Assembly (NCBI GenBank): GCA_002337085.1
Contig: DDFH01000004.1
Span: 62,001 to 126,000 of the forward strand
Length of the DNA: 64,000 bases
DNA from: Hyphomonadaceae bacterium UBA1933
GTDB lineage: Bacteria > Pseudomonadota > Alphaproteobacteria > Caulobacterales > Aquidulcibacteraceae
Direction: 5' to 3'
Shown here: one piece after another, positions 1-8,919 of the stretch
How positions within the stretch are numbered: the stretch's first letter is position 1
Layout of the letters: the number at the start of each line of letters is the position of its first letter
Notes under the pieces: generated by a model
The model's input: the letters and a program-made list of their open reading frames with translations, nothing else
The model's database searches: none
Told to the model about the DNA's origin: nothing
Made by a program: the position numbers and the translations under genes

Positions 1-181
1 TGATGAAGACGTTGTCGGCGGCGGCGATTCAATCCCTGAAGGCTTCTCTGAACAAGATTTAGACGAAGACGAAGAATTGGTTGACGAAGAAATTCCATTC
101 ATCGAAGGTGAAGACGAACTTCTTGAAGAAGAATTGGGCGATATTGATCTTGACGATCTTGATGAAGGCAAAGAGCCTTAA
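1..181 (+). CDS. TIGR02300 (FYDLN-acid) family protein, C-terminal end only
   Basis: Only the last 59 codons and the TAA stop (179-181) are in the window; the start is upstream. The visible tail is extremely acidic, dominated by Asp and Glu, and ends in DEGKEP. This is the low-complexity tail seen in the alphaproteobacterial TIGR02300 family, whose recognisable FYDLN motif lies in the missing N-terminus. A tRNA-Ala gene directly downstream also fits that family as I recall it. The function of the family is unknown. The assignment rests on tail composition and context only, so another acidic-tailed protein is possible. Confidence 0.55.
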   Translation, partial: DEDVVGGGDSIPEGFSEQDLDEDEELVDEEIPFIEGEDELLEEELGDIDLDDLDEGKEP

Positions 182-204
182 TTCTTTCCAACATAAATAA
201 AAAT

Positions 205-231
205 GGCGGCTCGAGTAGCCGCCTTTTTTTG
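205..231 (+). terminator. Rho-independent terminator after the acidic-tail gene
   Basis: A perfect 7-bp stem, GGCGGCT (205-211) and AGCCGCC (217-223), with a 5-nt loop, is followed by a run of seven T. It begins 23 nt after the stop codon of the upstream gene. Confidence 0.9.
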
Positions 232-308
232 TGCAAAAAATATGACACTTAAAGCCTTTTACGCTTGATAAGACTTATTTTGCTATTTATACGCATAGCA
301 TCTTTTAT

Positions 309-384
<76 letters not shown>

Positions 385-400
385 TTTTTTGATTAAACTC

Positions 401-439
401 CAGCCTTCGCGCTTAGCGCTCACTCAGGAATTTAGATTA
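401..439 (+). repeat. tRNA-downstream repeat, copy 1
   Basis: Sixteen bases after the tRNA-Ala CCA lies CAGCCTTCGC, then a small hairpin (GCGCTTAGCGC), then a 21-base stretch (419-439) beginning CTCACTCAGGAATTT. The same 21 bases, with one mismatch, occur on the minus strand downstream of tRNA-Val at 56070-56090, where CAGCCTTCGC also follows the tRNA. The rest of 385-588 shows no gene. Confidence 0.6.
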
Positions 440-588
440 GTTTTGAAAACCTTCCGCTTTTTAGATAAATAGTTGCTTTGCGACTAAAGTGGTTAGACAT
501 TTCTCACCTGATATCCGCCATTTATATATCTCAAGCTTATGTTCTGGGCATACGGCTTACTCTCGTGCTATTCGCTTACAGCATAAAG

Positions 589-1698
589 CTATTTCGCCCG
601 CCGCGTATTCACAACAAATGCCAATATTCCATAGATAATTGCCAATGATAGCATTTGGAAGAATTGGGGTTTTATTTCATTGAACCCTGCGCCCATAATA
701 TTTAGTGGCGTGAAAAGATGCACGGCAATTGTGGCAGGTGATAGGTGGCTAAGGGCGGCAAGCCATGCCGGCATTGCCTGAAGCGGCCACGCCGCACCAG
801 TTAGAAAAAATAAAACCACAGAGGTCGGCGCAAGGGTGGCAAAGGCATATTCAGGATTTTTAAAAAACCATCCCAAAAACAAACCAAGGCCGACAACACT
901 TATCGAAAACAAAGGGATTGTAATCATCAAAAGAAAAATATTGGGGCTAGTATTTATATCTTGAACTTTAAATATTGTGCCGAAAATAAATAGGCTTCCC
1001 AATATTCCAAGAAACACAAACGCAAGATATGCGCCCATAAATTCCGAAAAATGCCATTTTTGATTACTTGCGAACCGCTTTATACGGTTTGACGCTGCAA
1101 ACATTGCAGCACCAAATAATAAGGTCTGTTGCAGAATAATATTGGCGACCATTGGAAAAATATAAGAAGAGTAACCTTCAAGATTATTATATAATGGGCG
1201 TGTTACAACGGGCGTAAAAGATTTTATTATAGCGTCATTTATTCCTTTTGATTTTGCGAATGCTTCGACCTCACCCTTGATTGCATCTTCAATCCCCGCG
1301 CCAACCGCCTTGGCACGCACAAGGTAAGAACCATTAAGCCATATACCAATGCCCGCATTGGTTTTTTGTGAAAGAATTGCCCCCGCAATGTCTTTTGGAA
1401 TTAGTAAAATTCCTTCGGCTTGCCGCATTTTGATTGCTTTTATACCGTCTTGAAAATTATCGGTTTGTTCGACAATTTTCACCTGACGGCTGTCGGAAAT
1501 GGCGCGTAATAATTGCCGACTTAAAACACTTTTATCATTATCAATGACAATTATTGGCATTTGTTCGGCGACCTGATGTTTGTAAGGCGCAGGATAGAAA
1601 AAAGAATAAAAAATCACCGAAATAACAATGGTCATAATCAAAGATCTTGTGGTGGCAATTTCATGAAGCGTGTTTTTGAAGGCATCAAATATTCTCAT
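589..1698 (-). CDS. ABC-2 type transporter permease (second of a pair)
   Basis: The product (about 369 aa) is an inner-membrane subunit of the ABC-2 permease type: one N-terminal membrane helix (about residues 18-36), a periplasmic domain containing IIVIDNDKS, then a block of about five helices ending near residue 365. The partner gene just upstream has the same architecture, so the two probably form a heterodimer. The ATG at 1698, behind a purine-rich AAGGGGGCGGGG, is preferred over a TTG 15 codons earlier, and the gene then overlaps the partner's stop by 14 bp. Last gene of the oleate-hydratase operon. No ATP-binding subunit is encoded in the operon. The substrate is unknown; fatty acids or hydroxy fatty acids are inferred from context. 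Confidence 0.85.
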   Translation of the reverse strand: MRIFDAFKNTLHEIATTRSLIMTIVISVIFYSFFYPAPYKHQVAEQMPIIVIDNDKSVLSRQLLRAISDSRQVKIVEQTDNFQDGIKAIKMRQAEGILLIPKDIAGAILSQKTNAGIGIWLNGSYLVRAKAVGAGIEDAIKGEVEAFAKSKGINDAIIKSFTPVVTRPLYNNLEGYSSYIFPMVANIILQQTLLFGAAMFAASNRIKRFASNQKWHFSEFMGAYLAFVFLGILGSLFIFGTIFKVQDINTSPNIFLLMITIPLFSISVVGLGLFLGWFFKNPEYAFATLAPTSVVLFFLTGAAWPLQAMPAWLAALSHLSPATIAVHLFTPLNIMGAGFNEIKPQFFQMLSLAIIYGILAFVVNTRRAK

Positions 1699-2842
1699 AC
1701 CCCGCCCCCTTTTTATTGCGAATAAGCAATATGACAAAACCAAATATTGTTGGAATAATTATATAAAGCGATAATATACCAATTTGCGGCAGGGTCACTT
1801 TTGCCGATGCCCCTAAAAACTGATCCATCTCAAGCGTAAGAAAATGTGAAAAAGGAATTGCCGCAGACCATATTTTAGCAAAAGCAATTGCGCCATTTAA
1901 CGGAAGCGAACCACCGGAATATGCCATTGATGATCCTGCATAGACCGCACTAAAAGACATTGTAGTTATTGTATCTTTGGTCAAAATAACCGAAAAAATT
2001 GAAATTGCCGCAGTCCCCGCAAAAAGTAAGAAAAACCCAATAATTATTAAAATTGTTGAACCATTTATTTTCCATCCCCTTACGCCGCTTATCCAACACA
2101 GCCATAATGCAGCCGATATTGTAATAACCAAGACATAAACAAAACAACGCGCCCATATCGCCAATATTTTGTCTTTTACATTGGGTGGCATTGAAACAGT
2201 TTCACCCTTCATCAAGCCTAAACATCTTGCCGTCACAAGCGCAGCCATACAGGCAATAAGCAAATGCAAACTTGCGGGAATTATCATTGCTTGCAAATAC
2301 CATTCAAAGCTGGTTTGCGGGTTCATTAAGACCGATATATTCACCTGCGCTGGCCTAAAATGAAAACTAGGAAGCCCGCGTTTGCGAAGGCTTTCGGTAA
2401 AAAAATCACTTATTGCGGTGTTTACGGCATCCCGTGCCGAACCGGCTGCAAACCCTGCTGTTGAAAGATATGTTGCATTGGTGAATATGAAAACGGGTTT
2501 TATATTGGCGCGCAACAATCCATCTTGGGCCCCGCGCGGGATATAAACAATCACATACGCCTTTTCAGAAGCAATATATTTTTTGGCATTTTCAAGATTA
2601 TCTTCATTGGCAATTATTTTAATATTTGCTGCTGAATTAAGGTTTGCATTTATTTTTTGGCTCATGGCGCTGCTGTCATTATCAACAACGACAATCGGCA
2701 AATCTCGTGCCACACCATTATAAACCATCGCCGCAACGGCAATAATAATTGCAAGCGGGAATGCAAATAAATACGCAACTCGCCACCTGCTCTTGGCAAT
2801 AAAGTTTAATTCATCGAGAAAATGTTGCGCCCAAATCATCAT
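1685..2842 (-). CDS. ABC-2 type transporter permease (first of a pair)
   Basis: The product (385 aa) has an N-terminal membrane helix (about residues 21-42), a soluble periplasmic region starting with LPIVVVDNDSSAMS, and five or six hydrophobic helices from about residue 190 to the end. This is the same layout as its downstream partner and as YhhJ/YbhS-type permeases. The start codon overlaps the stop of the HlyD-type gene as ATGA, so translation is probably coupled. With the adaptor and TolC-like genes it would make a three-layer exporter; what drives it is unclear because no ATPase lies nearby. Confidence 0.86.
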   Translation of the reverse strand: MMIWAQHFLDELNFIAKSRWRVAYLFAFPLAIIIAVAAMVYNGVARDLPIVVVDNDSSAMSQKINANLNSAANIKIIANEDNLENAKKYIASEKAYVIVYIPRGAQDGLLRANIKPVFIFTNATYLSTAGFAAGSARDAVNTAISDFFTESLRKRGLPSFHFRPAQVNISVLMNPQTSFEWYLQAMIIPASLHLLIACMAALVTARCLGLMKGETVSMPPNVKDKILAIWARCFVYVLVITISAALWLCWISGVRGWKINGSTILIIIGFFLLFAGTAAISIFSVILTKDTITTMSFSAVYAGSSMAYSGGSLPLNGAIAFAKIWSAAIPFSHFLTLEMDQFLGASAKVTLPQIGILSLYIIIPTIFGFVILLIRNKKGAGYENI

Positions 2843-3912
2843 TGCGGCCAGTTGAATAATACACTCATACCCGGCCTTAAATCTTTTAATTTTTGCGTAG
2901 GTTCAAGATGAATTTCAAAAGTGCGAATATCATAACCAGAAGTTTGACGTGTAGCACGCCAGGTCGCAAAATCCCCTTGGGGTGCAATGTAAGAAATTTT
3001 GAAAGGCGCATTTTTAATACCAAGTGCCGGAATATCGCCGTGGATTATCTTATCTTTTTGAACGCCCTTATAATCATCTTCCCTGATATTTATGATGATT
3101 TTTAGGTGGTTAATATCAACAATTTGCAACACTGGAACAGCAGGGGCAACAATTTCACCCGGCATTGCAAGTTTGTGGGATATTTCGCCCGCTATTGGTG
3201 CATAAAGCATGGTTTCATTATTAAAGGAATTTGCGCTTTCCTTTGATGCCTGGGCAATTTTCACCTGTGCATCAGCAATGGTTTTCATCTCGCTTCTTGT
3301 GCCGGCCTTTGCCTTTATATATTGCTGTCGTAATGCTTCTGCATTCATTGCGGCGGCATCACGTGCCGCATGTGCCTCATCGGCGCGCTGCTGTGCAATC
3401 ACGCCTTCACGCAATAAATTATCGGCGCGCACAGAAGATTTACGTGCAAGTTCCGACGCCGCATCAGCCGCTTTCCAAGCGGCATAAACGCTTGCAATAT
3501 CTTCGGGACGATTACCATTTGTTGCCATCGCCTCATTGGCAAGCGCAGTTTGCAAAGCCGCATCCGCCTGCTTTTGCATCGAATTAATTTCAGGGTTACT
3601 AAGAATTGCTAAAAGCTGCCCCTGTTGCACCATTTGCCCTTCTTCGACCATTAATTTATCAATTCGAGAAAGTGTTTTTGTGCCAATATTGATTTCATCG
3701 GCATCAACACTACCCTGAATTTGGCGTGGTGCTGGCTTTTTGGCCCAAACCAATCCAACCGCAGCCAGTAAGGCAAGAATGATAATAACCACCAATAATA
3801 TTATTCCTGCCTTTTTAGGTGATTTCACCTTTGGCTCTTCTATTGATGCCGCCGGAGTTTCAGCATCAATTTGAGGGGCATCTGCAATTTGTTCTTGTGT
3901 TTCTTCGGTCAT
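2839..3912 (-). CDS. HlyD-family periplasmic adaptor (membrane fusion protein)
   Basis: The product (357 aa) starts with an acidic, Pro- and Glu-rich cytoplasmic tail of about 33 residues, then a single membrane anchor (about 35-57) and a lipoyl-like half motif (GQMVQQGQLLAILSNPEI). An Ala-rich helical hairpin (about 130-225) follows, then the second lipoyl half (ETMLYAPIAGEISHKLAMPGE) and a beta-barrel domain. This is the classic HlyD/EmrA layout that links an inner-membrane pump to a TolC channel. The gene lies 11 bp after the outer-membrane gene and overlaps the first permease by 4 bp. The long acidic N-terminus is somewhat unusual. Confidence 0.9.
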   Translation of the reverse strand: MTEETQEQIADAPQIDAETPAASIEEPKVKSPKKAGIILLVVIIILALLAAVGLVWAKKPAPRQIQGSVDADEINIGTKTLSRIDKLMVEEGQMVQQGQLLAILSNPEINSMQKQADAALQTALANEAMATNGNRPEDIASVYAAWKAADAASELARKSSVRADNLLREGVIAQQRADEAHAARDAAAMNAEALRQQYIKAKAGTRSEMKTIADAQVKIAQASKESANSFNNETMLYAPIAGEISHKLAMPGEIVAPAVPVLQIVDINHLKIIINIREDDYKGVQKDKIIHGDIPALGIKNAPFKISYIAPQGDFATWRATRQTSGYDIRTFEIHLEPTQKLKDLRPGMSVLFNWPQ

Positions 3913-3923
3913 ATTTTCAACCT

Positions 3924-5414
3924 TTAAGGGGCTTTTATCGCGTCGTTTTGATTTAAATATTTGCTAAACTCATCGCCACGGTTACTTATGGCAAGCAATG
4001 AAGCAAGTGATAAATCATATTCATATGCCGCAGCGGCACGTTCGGTCATTGCCGCAGTTAGCGCAGTTCTAGCAGTCATTAAATCGGCGACTGTCCCTTC
4101 ACCAGATTTGAAGGCAATCTCTTGCACACGAACATTTTCTTTTGCTGCCTTTATATCAATGTCCATTAACTGAAATGACTTTCTGGCCTTTTCAACTTGA
4201 TTATAAAGTTGATTTACCGTGATGCCAACATTCCTACGTGCTTCATCCGCCGCAAATTGCGCGGCATTTTCGCGCTCCCTCGCAGCAGAGATTCCAGAAT
4301 CCCGATTATATCCTGAATATAAACTGTAACGCACACCAACACCAACAACCCAATCAGGATCTATCACCACTGCATTATCGCGATTGAAATTATAAGTACC
4401 AAACGCATAGGCTTGTGGTTTCTTTTGTGCCTTGGCAAGCTTTACCGCCGCACTGGCAAAATCTTTCGTTGCCTCGGCAGATTTTATATCGCCATTATCA
4501 TAAAGTGCGGTTGCTTCAAAACCATTCACTGGTGCAAGCTGATTATAGTTTACAAAAAGCGGGGTTGTCGTTTTAACCTCCCCCTCATTTTGCAATAAAC
4601 GAGCCAGTGTTTGCCGTGCACTCTTTAAATCTAATTCTGCGCGGTAGCGTAATCGCTCCGCTGCATCACGCCCGACCTGCACCTGAAGAACGCGCACATG
4701 GGGTATTAAACCCTGTCGCTCCATTGCGGCGGCATCGTGATAATATCTGTCAAAAGCATCACGACCATCTGTTGCGGCATCAAGCATTTGTGATGCCAAT
4801 GATACCCCAAAATATGCCTGCACCAATGAAACTTGGACCAGATTTTCCGCCTTTAAAGTTTCTGCCTGCGCGGTTTTATATCGTGCATCTGCCATATCCC
4901 TAATCGCGGGAATCGCACCCCCTGTATAAAGCGGCATAACCACATTTACAGAAGGGCGAAAAATATCTTCGCGGGTTTGAAATTTATAATTATCAGGAAT
5001 TAATGAGGAAAGGCCAGGCAAAGCAGCGCTTATCTGACCTGTTACTTGTGATACAATATCTTGGTAAGAAGGTGGAAAAGACGCGGGTAGATTACCCAAA
5101 TAATCAGTTGCCGTATCCACAACGTTATTTCTTACGTCTTTAAGGTCAACATTTATAGTTTTTTGATATTCAAATGCGGTCGCCGACAAGCTTACAGATG
5201 GATAATTCAAATGTTTTAACGACGCCATATCATCCTCACCAGCGCGGAGTTTTGATTGCGATGCCTTAAGTAATGGTGAAACCTGCCCCATTCGCTGTTT
5301 TGCTTGTTCAAAGCTAAACGCGGTTAAATCCTGGGCAATTGCGGCATGACCAAAACATGATAGGCAAAAGGCAAAACCCAAAGTCGATAATAACTTGTTT
5401 TTTAAAAAGCACAT
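3924..5414 (-). CDS. TolC-family outer-membrane efflux protein
   Basis: The product (496 aa) has a signal peptide ending near AIAQ (residue 28) and two long alpha-helical repeats typical of outer-membrane efflux proteins. The first repeat contains the barrel segment FRPSVNVVMPLYTGGAIPA; the second contains VVGVGVRYSLYSGYNRDSG. The coiled-coil arms are rich in Ala, Gln and Arg. An unusual insert of about 60 residues (about 90-150) with PASFPPSYQDI separates the first helix from the first barrel segment. The gene lies between a dehydrogenase and an HlyD-type adaptor, both within 12 bp, so it is the outer-membrane exit of that exporter. Confidence 0.9.
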   Translation of the reverse strand: MCFLKNKLLSTLGFAFCLSCFGHAAIAQDLTAFSFEQAKQRMGQVSPLLKASQSKLRAGEDDMASLKHLNYPSVSLSATAFEYQKTINVDLKDVRNNVVDTATDYLGNLPASFPPSYQDIVSQVTGQISAALPGLSSLIPDNYKFQTREDIFRPSVNVVMPLYTGGAIPAIRDMADARYKTAQAETLKAENLVQVSLVQAYFGVSLASQMLDAATDGRDAFDRYYHDAAAMERQGLIPHVRVLQVQVGRDAAERLRYRAELDLKSARQTLARLLQNEGEVKTTTPLFVNYNQLAPVNGFEATALYDNGDIKSAEATKDFASAAVKLAKAQKKPQAYAFGTYNFNRDNAVVIDPDWVVGVGVRYSLYSGYNRDSGISAARERENAAQFAADEARRNVGITVNQLYNQVEKARKSFQLMDIDIKAAKENVRVQEIAFKSGEGTVADLMTARTALTAAMTERAAAAYEYDLSLASLLAISNRGDEFSKYLNQNDAIKAP

Positions 5415-5424
5415 AATTGCACCC

Positions 5425-6276
5425 TTATTTATATTTATAAAAACCTTCGCCGGTGGCTATTCCCAATTTACCTTTATCAATATATTTTTCTTTTATTAAT
5501 TTGGCGAATTCACGTTGTTTGGGACTACCTATTGACGATATATTATATGCAGTCATCAAACCAACAATATCATAAATTTCAAATGGCCCTTGGGGTGCGC
5601 CGGTCGCAATCTTCCAAGTATTGTCAATATCTTCTATATTGGCAATTCCATCAACTAAAAGTGCCGATGCCGCAGACAAAAATGGAACCAATAAGGAATT
5701 AAGGACATAGCCAGCTTGTTCCTTATGCAATTGGATTGGAACCATCCCAATATCGCGTGCAAATTGAACCACGACATCATAAGTTTGCTTAGATGTTTCG
5801 GAATGCCCCATGATTTCAGCAATATTATGCTTCCAGATTTCATTAGCAAAATGGAGCGCAATAAATCGATCTGGACGACCAGTTGCTGCCGCCATCGCAC
5901 TTGGTAAAAGTGTTGATGAATTGGTGGCAAATATTGTTTTACTTGGCGCCAATTGGGCGATTTGCAAATAGATTTGTTGTTTTATTTCAAGCTTTTCAGG
6001 CACAGCCTCAATAATAATATCGGCATTCTTTACCGCCGCCTCAAGATTGGTGAAAAATTCAATTTTTGCAAAGGCGGCATCAAGATTTTCATCATTTGCA
6101 CCATCAATATCATTCAAATAACAAAGTTTTATATATTGAAATATCTTTTTGCTTTTTGCGATTGCTTCATCATTTATATCATATACGCTGACTGAAAAGC
6201 CTTTGAATGAAGATTGAAACGCAATTTGCGCACCCAAAACACCGGCACCAACGATGGTTACATTTTTAATTGTCAT
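5425..6276 (-). CDS. 3-hydroxyacyl-CoA dehydrogenase family protein
   Basis: The product (283 aa) has an N-terminal Rossmann fold with VGAGVLGAQIA (GxGxxG, residues 10-20) and an acidic residue at the end of the second strand (VYDIND) that favours NAD(H). The catalytic-region motif ATNSSTLLPS is followed by ALHFANEIWKHN, which carries the family histidine. The C-terminal helical domain ends in ATGEGFYKYK, typical of the family. It would oxidise or reduce a 3-hydroxyacyl-CoA. The start overlaps the TetR gene by 11 bp. Within an oleate-hydratase operon it may act on chain-shortened products or on a hydroxy fatty acid directly; that is inference. The NEIWK variant after the histidine replaces the usual NP-containing segment. 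Confidence 0.85.
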   Translation of the reverse strand: MTIKNVTIVGAGVLGAQIAFQSSFKGFSVSVYDINDEAIAKSKKIFQYIKLCYLNDIDGANDENLDAAFAKIEFFTNLEAAVKNADIIIEAVPEKLEIKQQIYLQIAQLAPSKTIFATNSSTLLPSAMAAATGRPDRFIALHFANEIWKHNIAEIMGHSETSKQTYDVVVQFARDIGMVPIQLHKEQAGYVLNSLLVPFLSAASALLVDGIANIEDIDNTWKIATGAPQGPFEIYDIVGLMTAYNISSIGSPKQREFAKLIKEKYIDKGKLGIATGEGFYKYK

Positions 6277-6928
6277 TATTCTTTTCCTTATAATTTATAG
6301 AAACATCACCATGCGCCACATTGCCAAGCCCAACCAAAACTTTGAAAAATGCCAGAAGCATTTCATCACGCGGCATTGCGCCTTCAAAGTTTCCAAAGGC
6401 CACCATTCCATACCAAAGCGAGTTTAGCCCAATCGCCATTTGTTCAGGTGGCAAAGCGGGTTTTAAATTATGTCGTTCAATAACTTCGGTTAAAAGGTTC
6501 GCGATGGCATTGTGAAAAGTTTTCTTACATTCGGCATAACGCATAGAAAATTCCTGGTTACGCTGGGCATAGATTTGAAATTCCAACGCCAAAAGTGACC
6601 ATTGTGGCATTGATGCCAAATCAGAAAGATGCGCAGCAAGAATTTGAAGTGCATTATCCACATCACCCTTATCAAGTTTTTGCAACAAATGCCGCAATCT
6701 TAACGCCTTGGAATGGATATAATTTTCCATAACCTCAAGCAATAAATCGGGCATATTTTCAAAATTTGAATAAAATGCCCCCTGTGAATAGCCAGCCGCC
6801 TCGCAGACACCGCGAATAGTTGCCGCCGCAACCCCACCATTGGCAATAATTTCAGTTGCCGCCGCAAGTAGTTTTATGCCTTGTTCCCTCTTGCATTTCA
6901 CGGCGACTAAGGCGACGTGGCTTTTCAT
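6266..6928 (-). CDS. TetR-family regulator, apparent frameshift at the N-terminus
   Basis: The open frame (220 aa) carries a TetR helix-turn-helix (about residues 22-66: KLLAAATEIIANGG, then SQGAFYSNFENMPDLL) and an all-helical ligand-binding domain. Its first 18 residues are not TetR-like. In another frame, an ATG at 6935, one base after the oleate hydratase stop, gives MTDEKPRRLSRREMQEGTR, the usual start of this family. Joining the two frames by skipping one base near 6878 restores a normal N-terminus. The gene may therefore carry a frameshift, or the sequence a one-base error. It is probably the repressor of its own operon, with a fatty acid or acyl-CoA as the likely inducer (inferred from context). 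Confidence 0.8.
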   Translation of the reverse strand: MKSHVALVAVKCKREQGIKLLAAATEIIANGGVAAATIRGVCEAAGYSQGAFYSNFENMPDLLLEVMENYIHSKALRLRHLLQKLDKGDVDNALQILAAHLSDLASMPQWSLLALEFQIYAQRNQEFSMRYAECKKTFHNAIANLLTEVIERHNLKPALPPEQMAIGLNSLWYGMVAFGNFEGAMPRDEMLLAFFKVLVGLGNVAHGDVSINYKEKNNDN

Positions 6929-6936
6929 CCGTCATG

Positions 6937-8919
6937 TTATTCTTTCTTTAAAAGTGAAATTACTTTTCCGATTTCAAAAGATATAGTTTTGAACAGGCTC
7001 GAGCCTTTTTCAAGAATTATACGCAAATCCTTTTCGACCTCATCTTTAAATGAGGTTTTCTCTTCTGGAAGTGGCGGTAATATATGTGCAAAATATGTTT
7101 TACCGAGTATAAGATGCAACAGACGCTCACCTATAAAAGGTTGATTGTTGTTAAGTGTGCGTGCAGCACGTAATAAATTACGAATATCATATTGCGAATG
7201 GTTAATATCGGGAACTTGTTTAGGAATATTCAAAAGCGAATATACCGCCACGCGACCACCGCGTACTGAACTTTCGACTGTAAATACAACATCATTATTT
7301 GTTTCAACAAATTGACCAACAAGCGCAAGGTTTTTACATCCTTCGGGAACAATGCGTGGGCGATCCCCCGCCGCCCTTGGCATGAATTGTGCAGTTATAT
7401 ATGGCATTAAAGAAAGCCTTATTTTGGTATTGGCAAGCACATCGTCAATTTGATCAATAATGCCAAGATGATAGCAAATTTCAATCAAAATTTCGCGACC
7501 ATTACATTCAGGCATCGGCTTTTTAATATAATCACCATCTTTATCCATAAACAAAGCATAGGCCCATAAAACCAAAACATCTTTTGGCTGGTCAGGAAAG
7601 TGAGGTTGCCGGTTACAAGTTATGCTTAAAAGCCACTTGGAATCATCAAAAGTTATAATCCCCCCCGTAACAGTTCTACCAGAATAAGGGTCATTAACCG
7701 ATAATTCCTTTATCTTTTCAGTTAACGCAGAAGTCTTACAGGTTAAAGTAGCTGATTCCCAAATCGAACCTTTGACATTACCATAAAATTTTTCAGGCTT
7801 ACCAAATACTGGAGATTTTTTCGCAAGATTACGCCACAGTGACCACGCACTATCTGCCGCAGGTTCATCACTTGCCCTTAATATTGGAACACTATCCATA
7901 TCTCCAAAAGACGTAGCCTCAGTCATTGAGCCAGTAAGGGCAATAACAACATCATCATTTGCAACATCAAGTATTTCATCTTGCCCGCCTTTTTTATATT
8001 TGATTGCAGTTACAATTTTGGAAACATCTGTGATTTCCATTTCAAAATCATATACATTTGAACCAAATTGTATTTTCACGCCTTTATCTTGAAGCATTTT
8101 AATCAGAGGCCGCACAAAGCTATCATATTGGTTATATTTTGCAAAAACCAGTGCCGACATATCTGTAAGTCCATCAAACGCATCAAGGAAACGGTGCATA
8201 TAAAGCTTCATTTCAAGTAGCGAGTGCCAGTTTTGGAACGCAAACATAGTTCGCCACAATGTCCAGAAATTAGTCTTTAAGAAGCCTTTTGAAAAATATT
8301 CTTCAACCGTAATATTGTCTAAATCTTCTTTGCGTTTTAATAATAATTGCACCAATTCCCATTGTTGCGCCGCATCAAGACCAAATTTTGAAAAATCCTT
8401 AACCTTGCCTTGTTCGTGCATTATTCTTGATTTGGAATATGTGGAATCATTGTCATTAATAATTCGATATTCATCAAGGACCGAATACCCTTTTGGTAAT
8501 TCCAAAGCAGGAACATCTTGATACATATCCCAAAAATTATCATAAGTCCAAGTCATCTCGCGACCACCACGCACTATATAGCCGTCTTCAGCATTTCCGC
8601 TACCATCAAGCGACCCCCCACTTATTCCCATAGCGTCTATAATTGTTATGTTTTCACCGGGCATTTGTGCATCACGTATGAGGTAAAATGCAGAGGCCAA
8701 ACCTGCTATCCCGCTTCCAATTATATATGCTTTGCGGTTTTTAATACCTTTGGGGGGGAGTGTTTTGTTGCGGTTGTATAAGGAACCGAAATCAGGCGGA
8801 GGCAGAGTATTTTTCGCACTATTTTGCCAATAAGCATTACTGGCATCTGGTTCCTGATTAATAGAAATTTTTCCGATATTTGCAAATTTTTCAAAATCAG
8901 ACATGATTTTTTCCTTCAT
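6937..8919 (-). CDS. ohyA: Oleate hydratase (myosin-cross-reactive antigen family)
   Basis: The product (about 660 aa) matches the FAD-dependent oleate hydratase family along its length. It has KAYIIGSGIAGLASAFYLIR (FAD dinucleotide fold), SGGSLDGSGNAEDGYIVRGG, REMTWTYDNFWDMYQDVPAL, FWTLWRTMFAFQNWHSLLE and RRYMHRF-like helices before TDMSALVFAKYNQYDS. These enzymes add water to the cis-9 double bond of free unsaturated fatty acids, giving 10-hydroxystearate from oleate. ATGs at 8919 (behind AGGGGAA) and 8904 (behind AAGGA) are both plausible; a GTG at 8946 is less so. It is the first gene of the operon, followed by the regulator and exporter genes, which suggests protection against toxic unsaturated fatty acids. 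Confidence 0.93.
   Translation of the reverse strand: MKEKIMSDFEKFANIGKISINQEPDASNAYWQNSAKNTLPPPDFGSLYNRNKTLPPKGIKNRKAYIIGSGIAGLASAFYLIRDAQMPGENITIIDAMGISGGSLDGSGNAEDGYIVRGGREMTWTYDNFWDMYQDVPALELPKGYSVLDEYRIINDNDSTYSKSRIMHEQGKVKDFSKFGLDAAQQWELVQLLLKRKEDLDNITVEEYFSKGFLKTNFWTLWRTMFAFQNWHSLLEMKLYMHRFLDAFDGLTDMSALVFAKYNQYDSFVRPLIKMLQDKGVKIQFGSNVYDFEMEITDVSKIVTAIKYKKGGQDEILDVANDDVVIALTGSMTEATSFGDMDSVPILRASDEPAADSAWSLWRNLAKKSPVFGKPEKFYGNVKGSIWESATLTCKTSALTEKIKELSVNDPYSGRTVTGGIITFDDSKWLLSITCNRQPHFPDQPKDVLVLWAYALFMDKDGDYIKKPMPECNGREILIEICYHLGIIDQIDDVLANTKIRLSLMPYITAQFMPRAAGDRPRIVPEGCKNLALVGQFVETNNDVVFTVESSVRGGRVAVYSLLNIPKQVPDINHSQYDIRNLLRAARTLNNNQPFIGERLLHLILGKTYFAHILPPLPEEKTSFKDEVEKDLRIILEKGSSLFKTISFEIGKVISLLKKE

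Noticed and set aside
1699..1743. N-terminal extension of the second ABC-2 permease
   Set aside because: It begins with TTG inside the upstream gene and adds a non-homologous segment; the ATG at 1698 has a good ribosome site.
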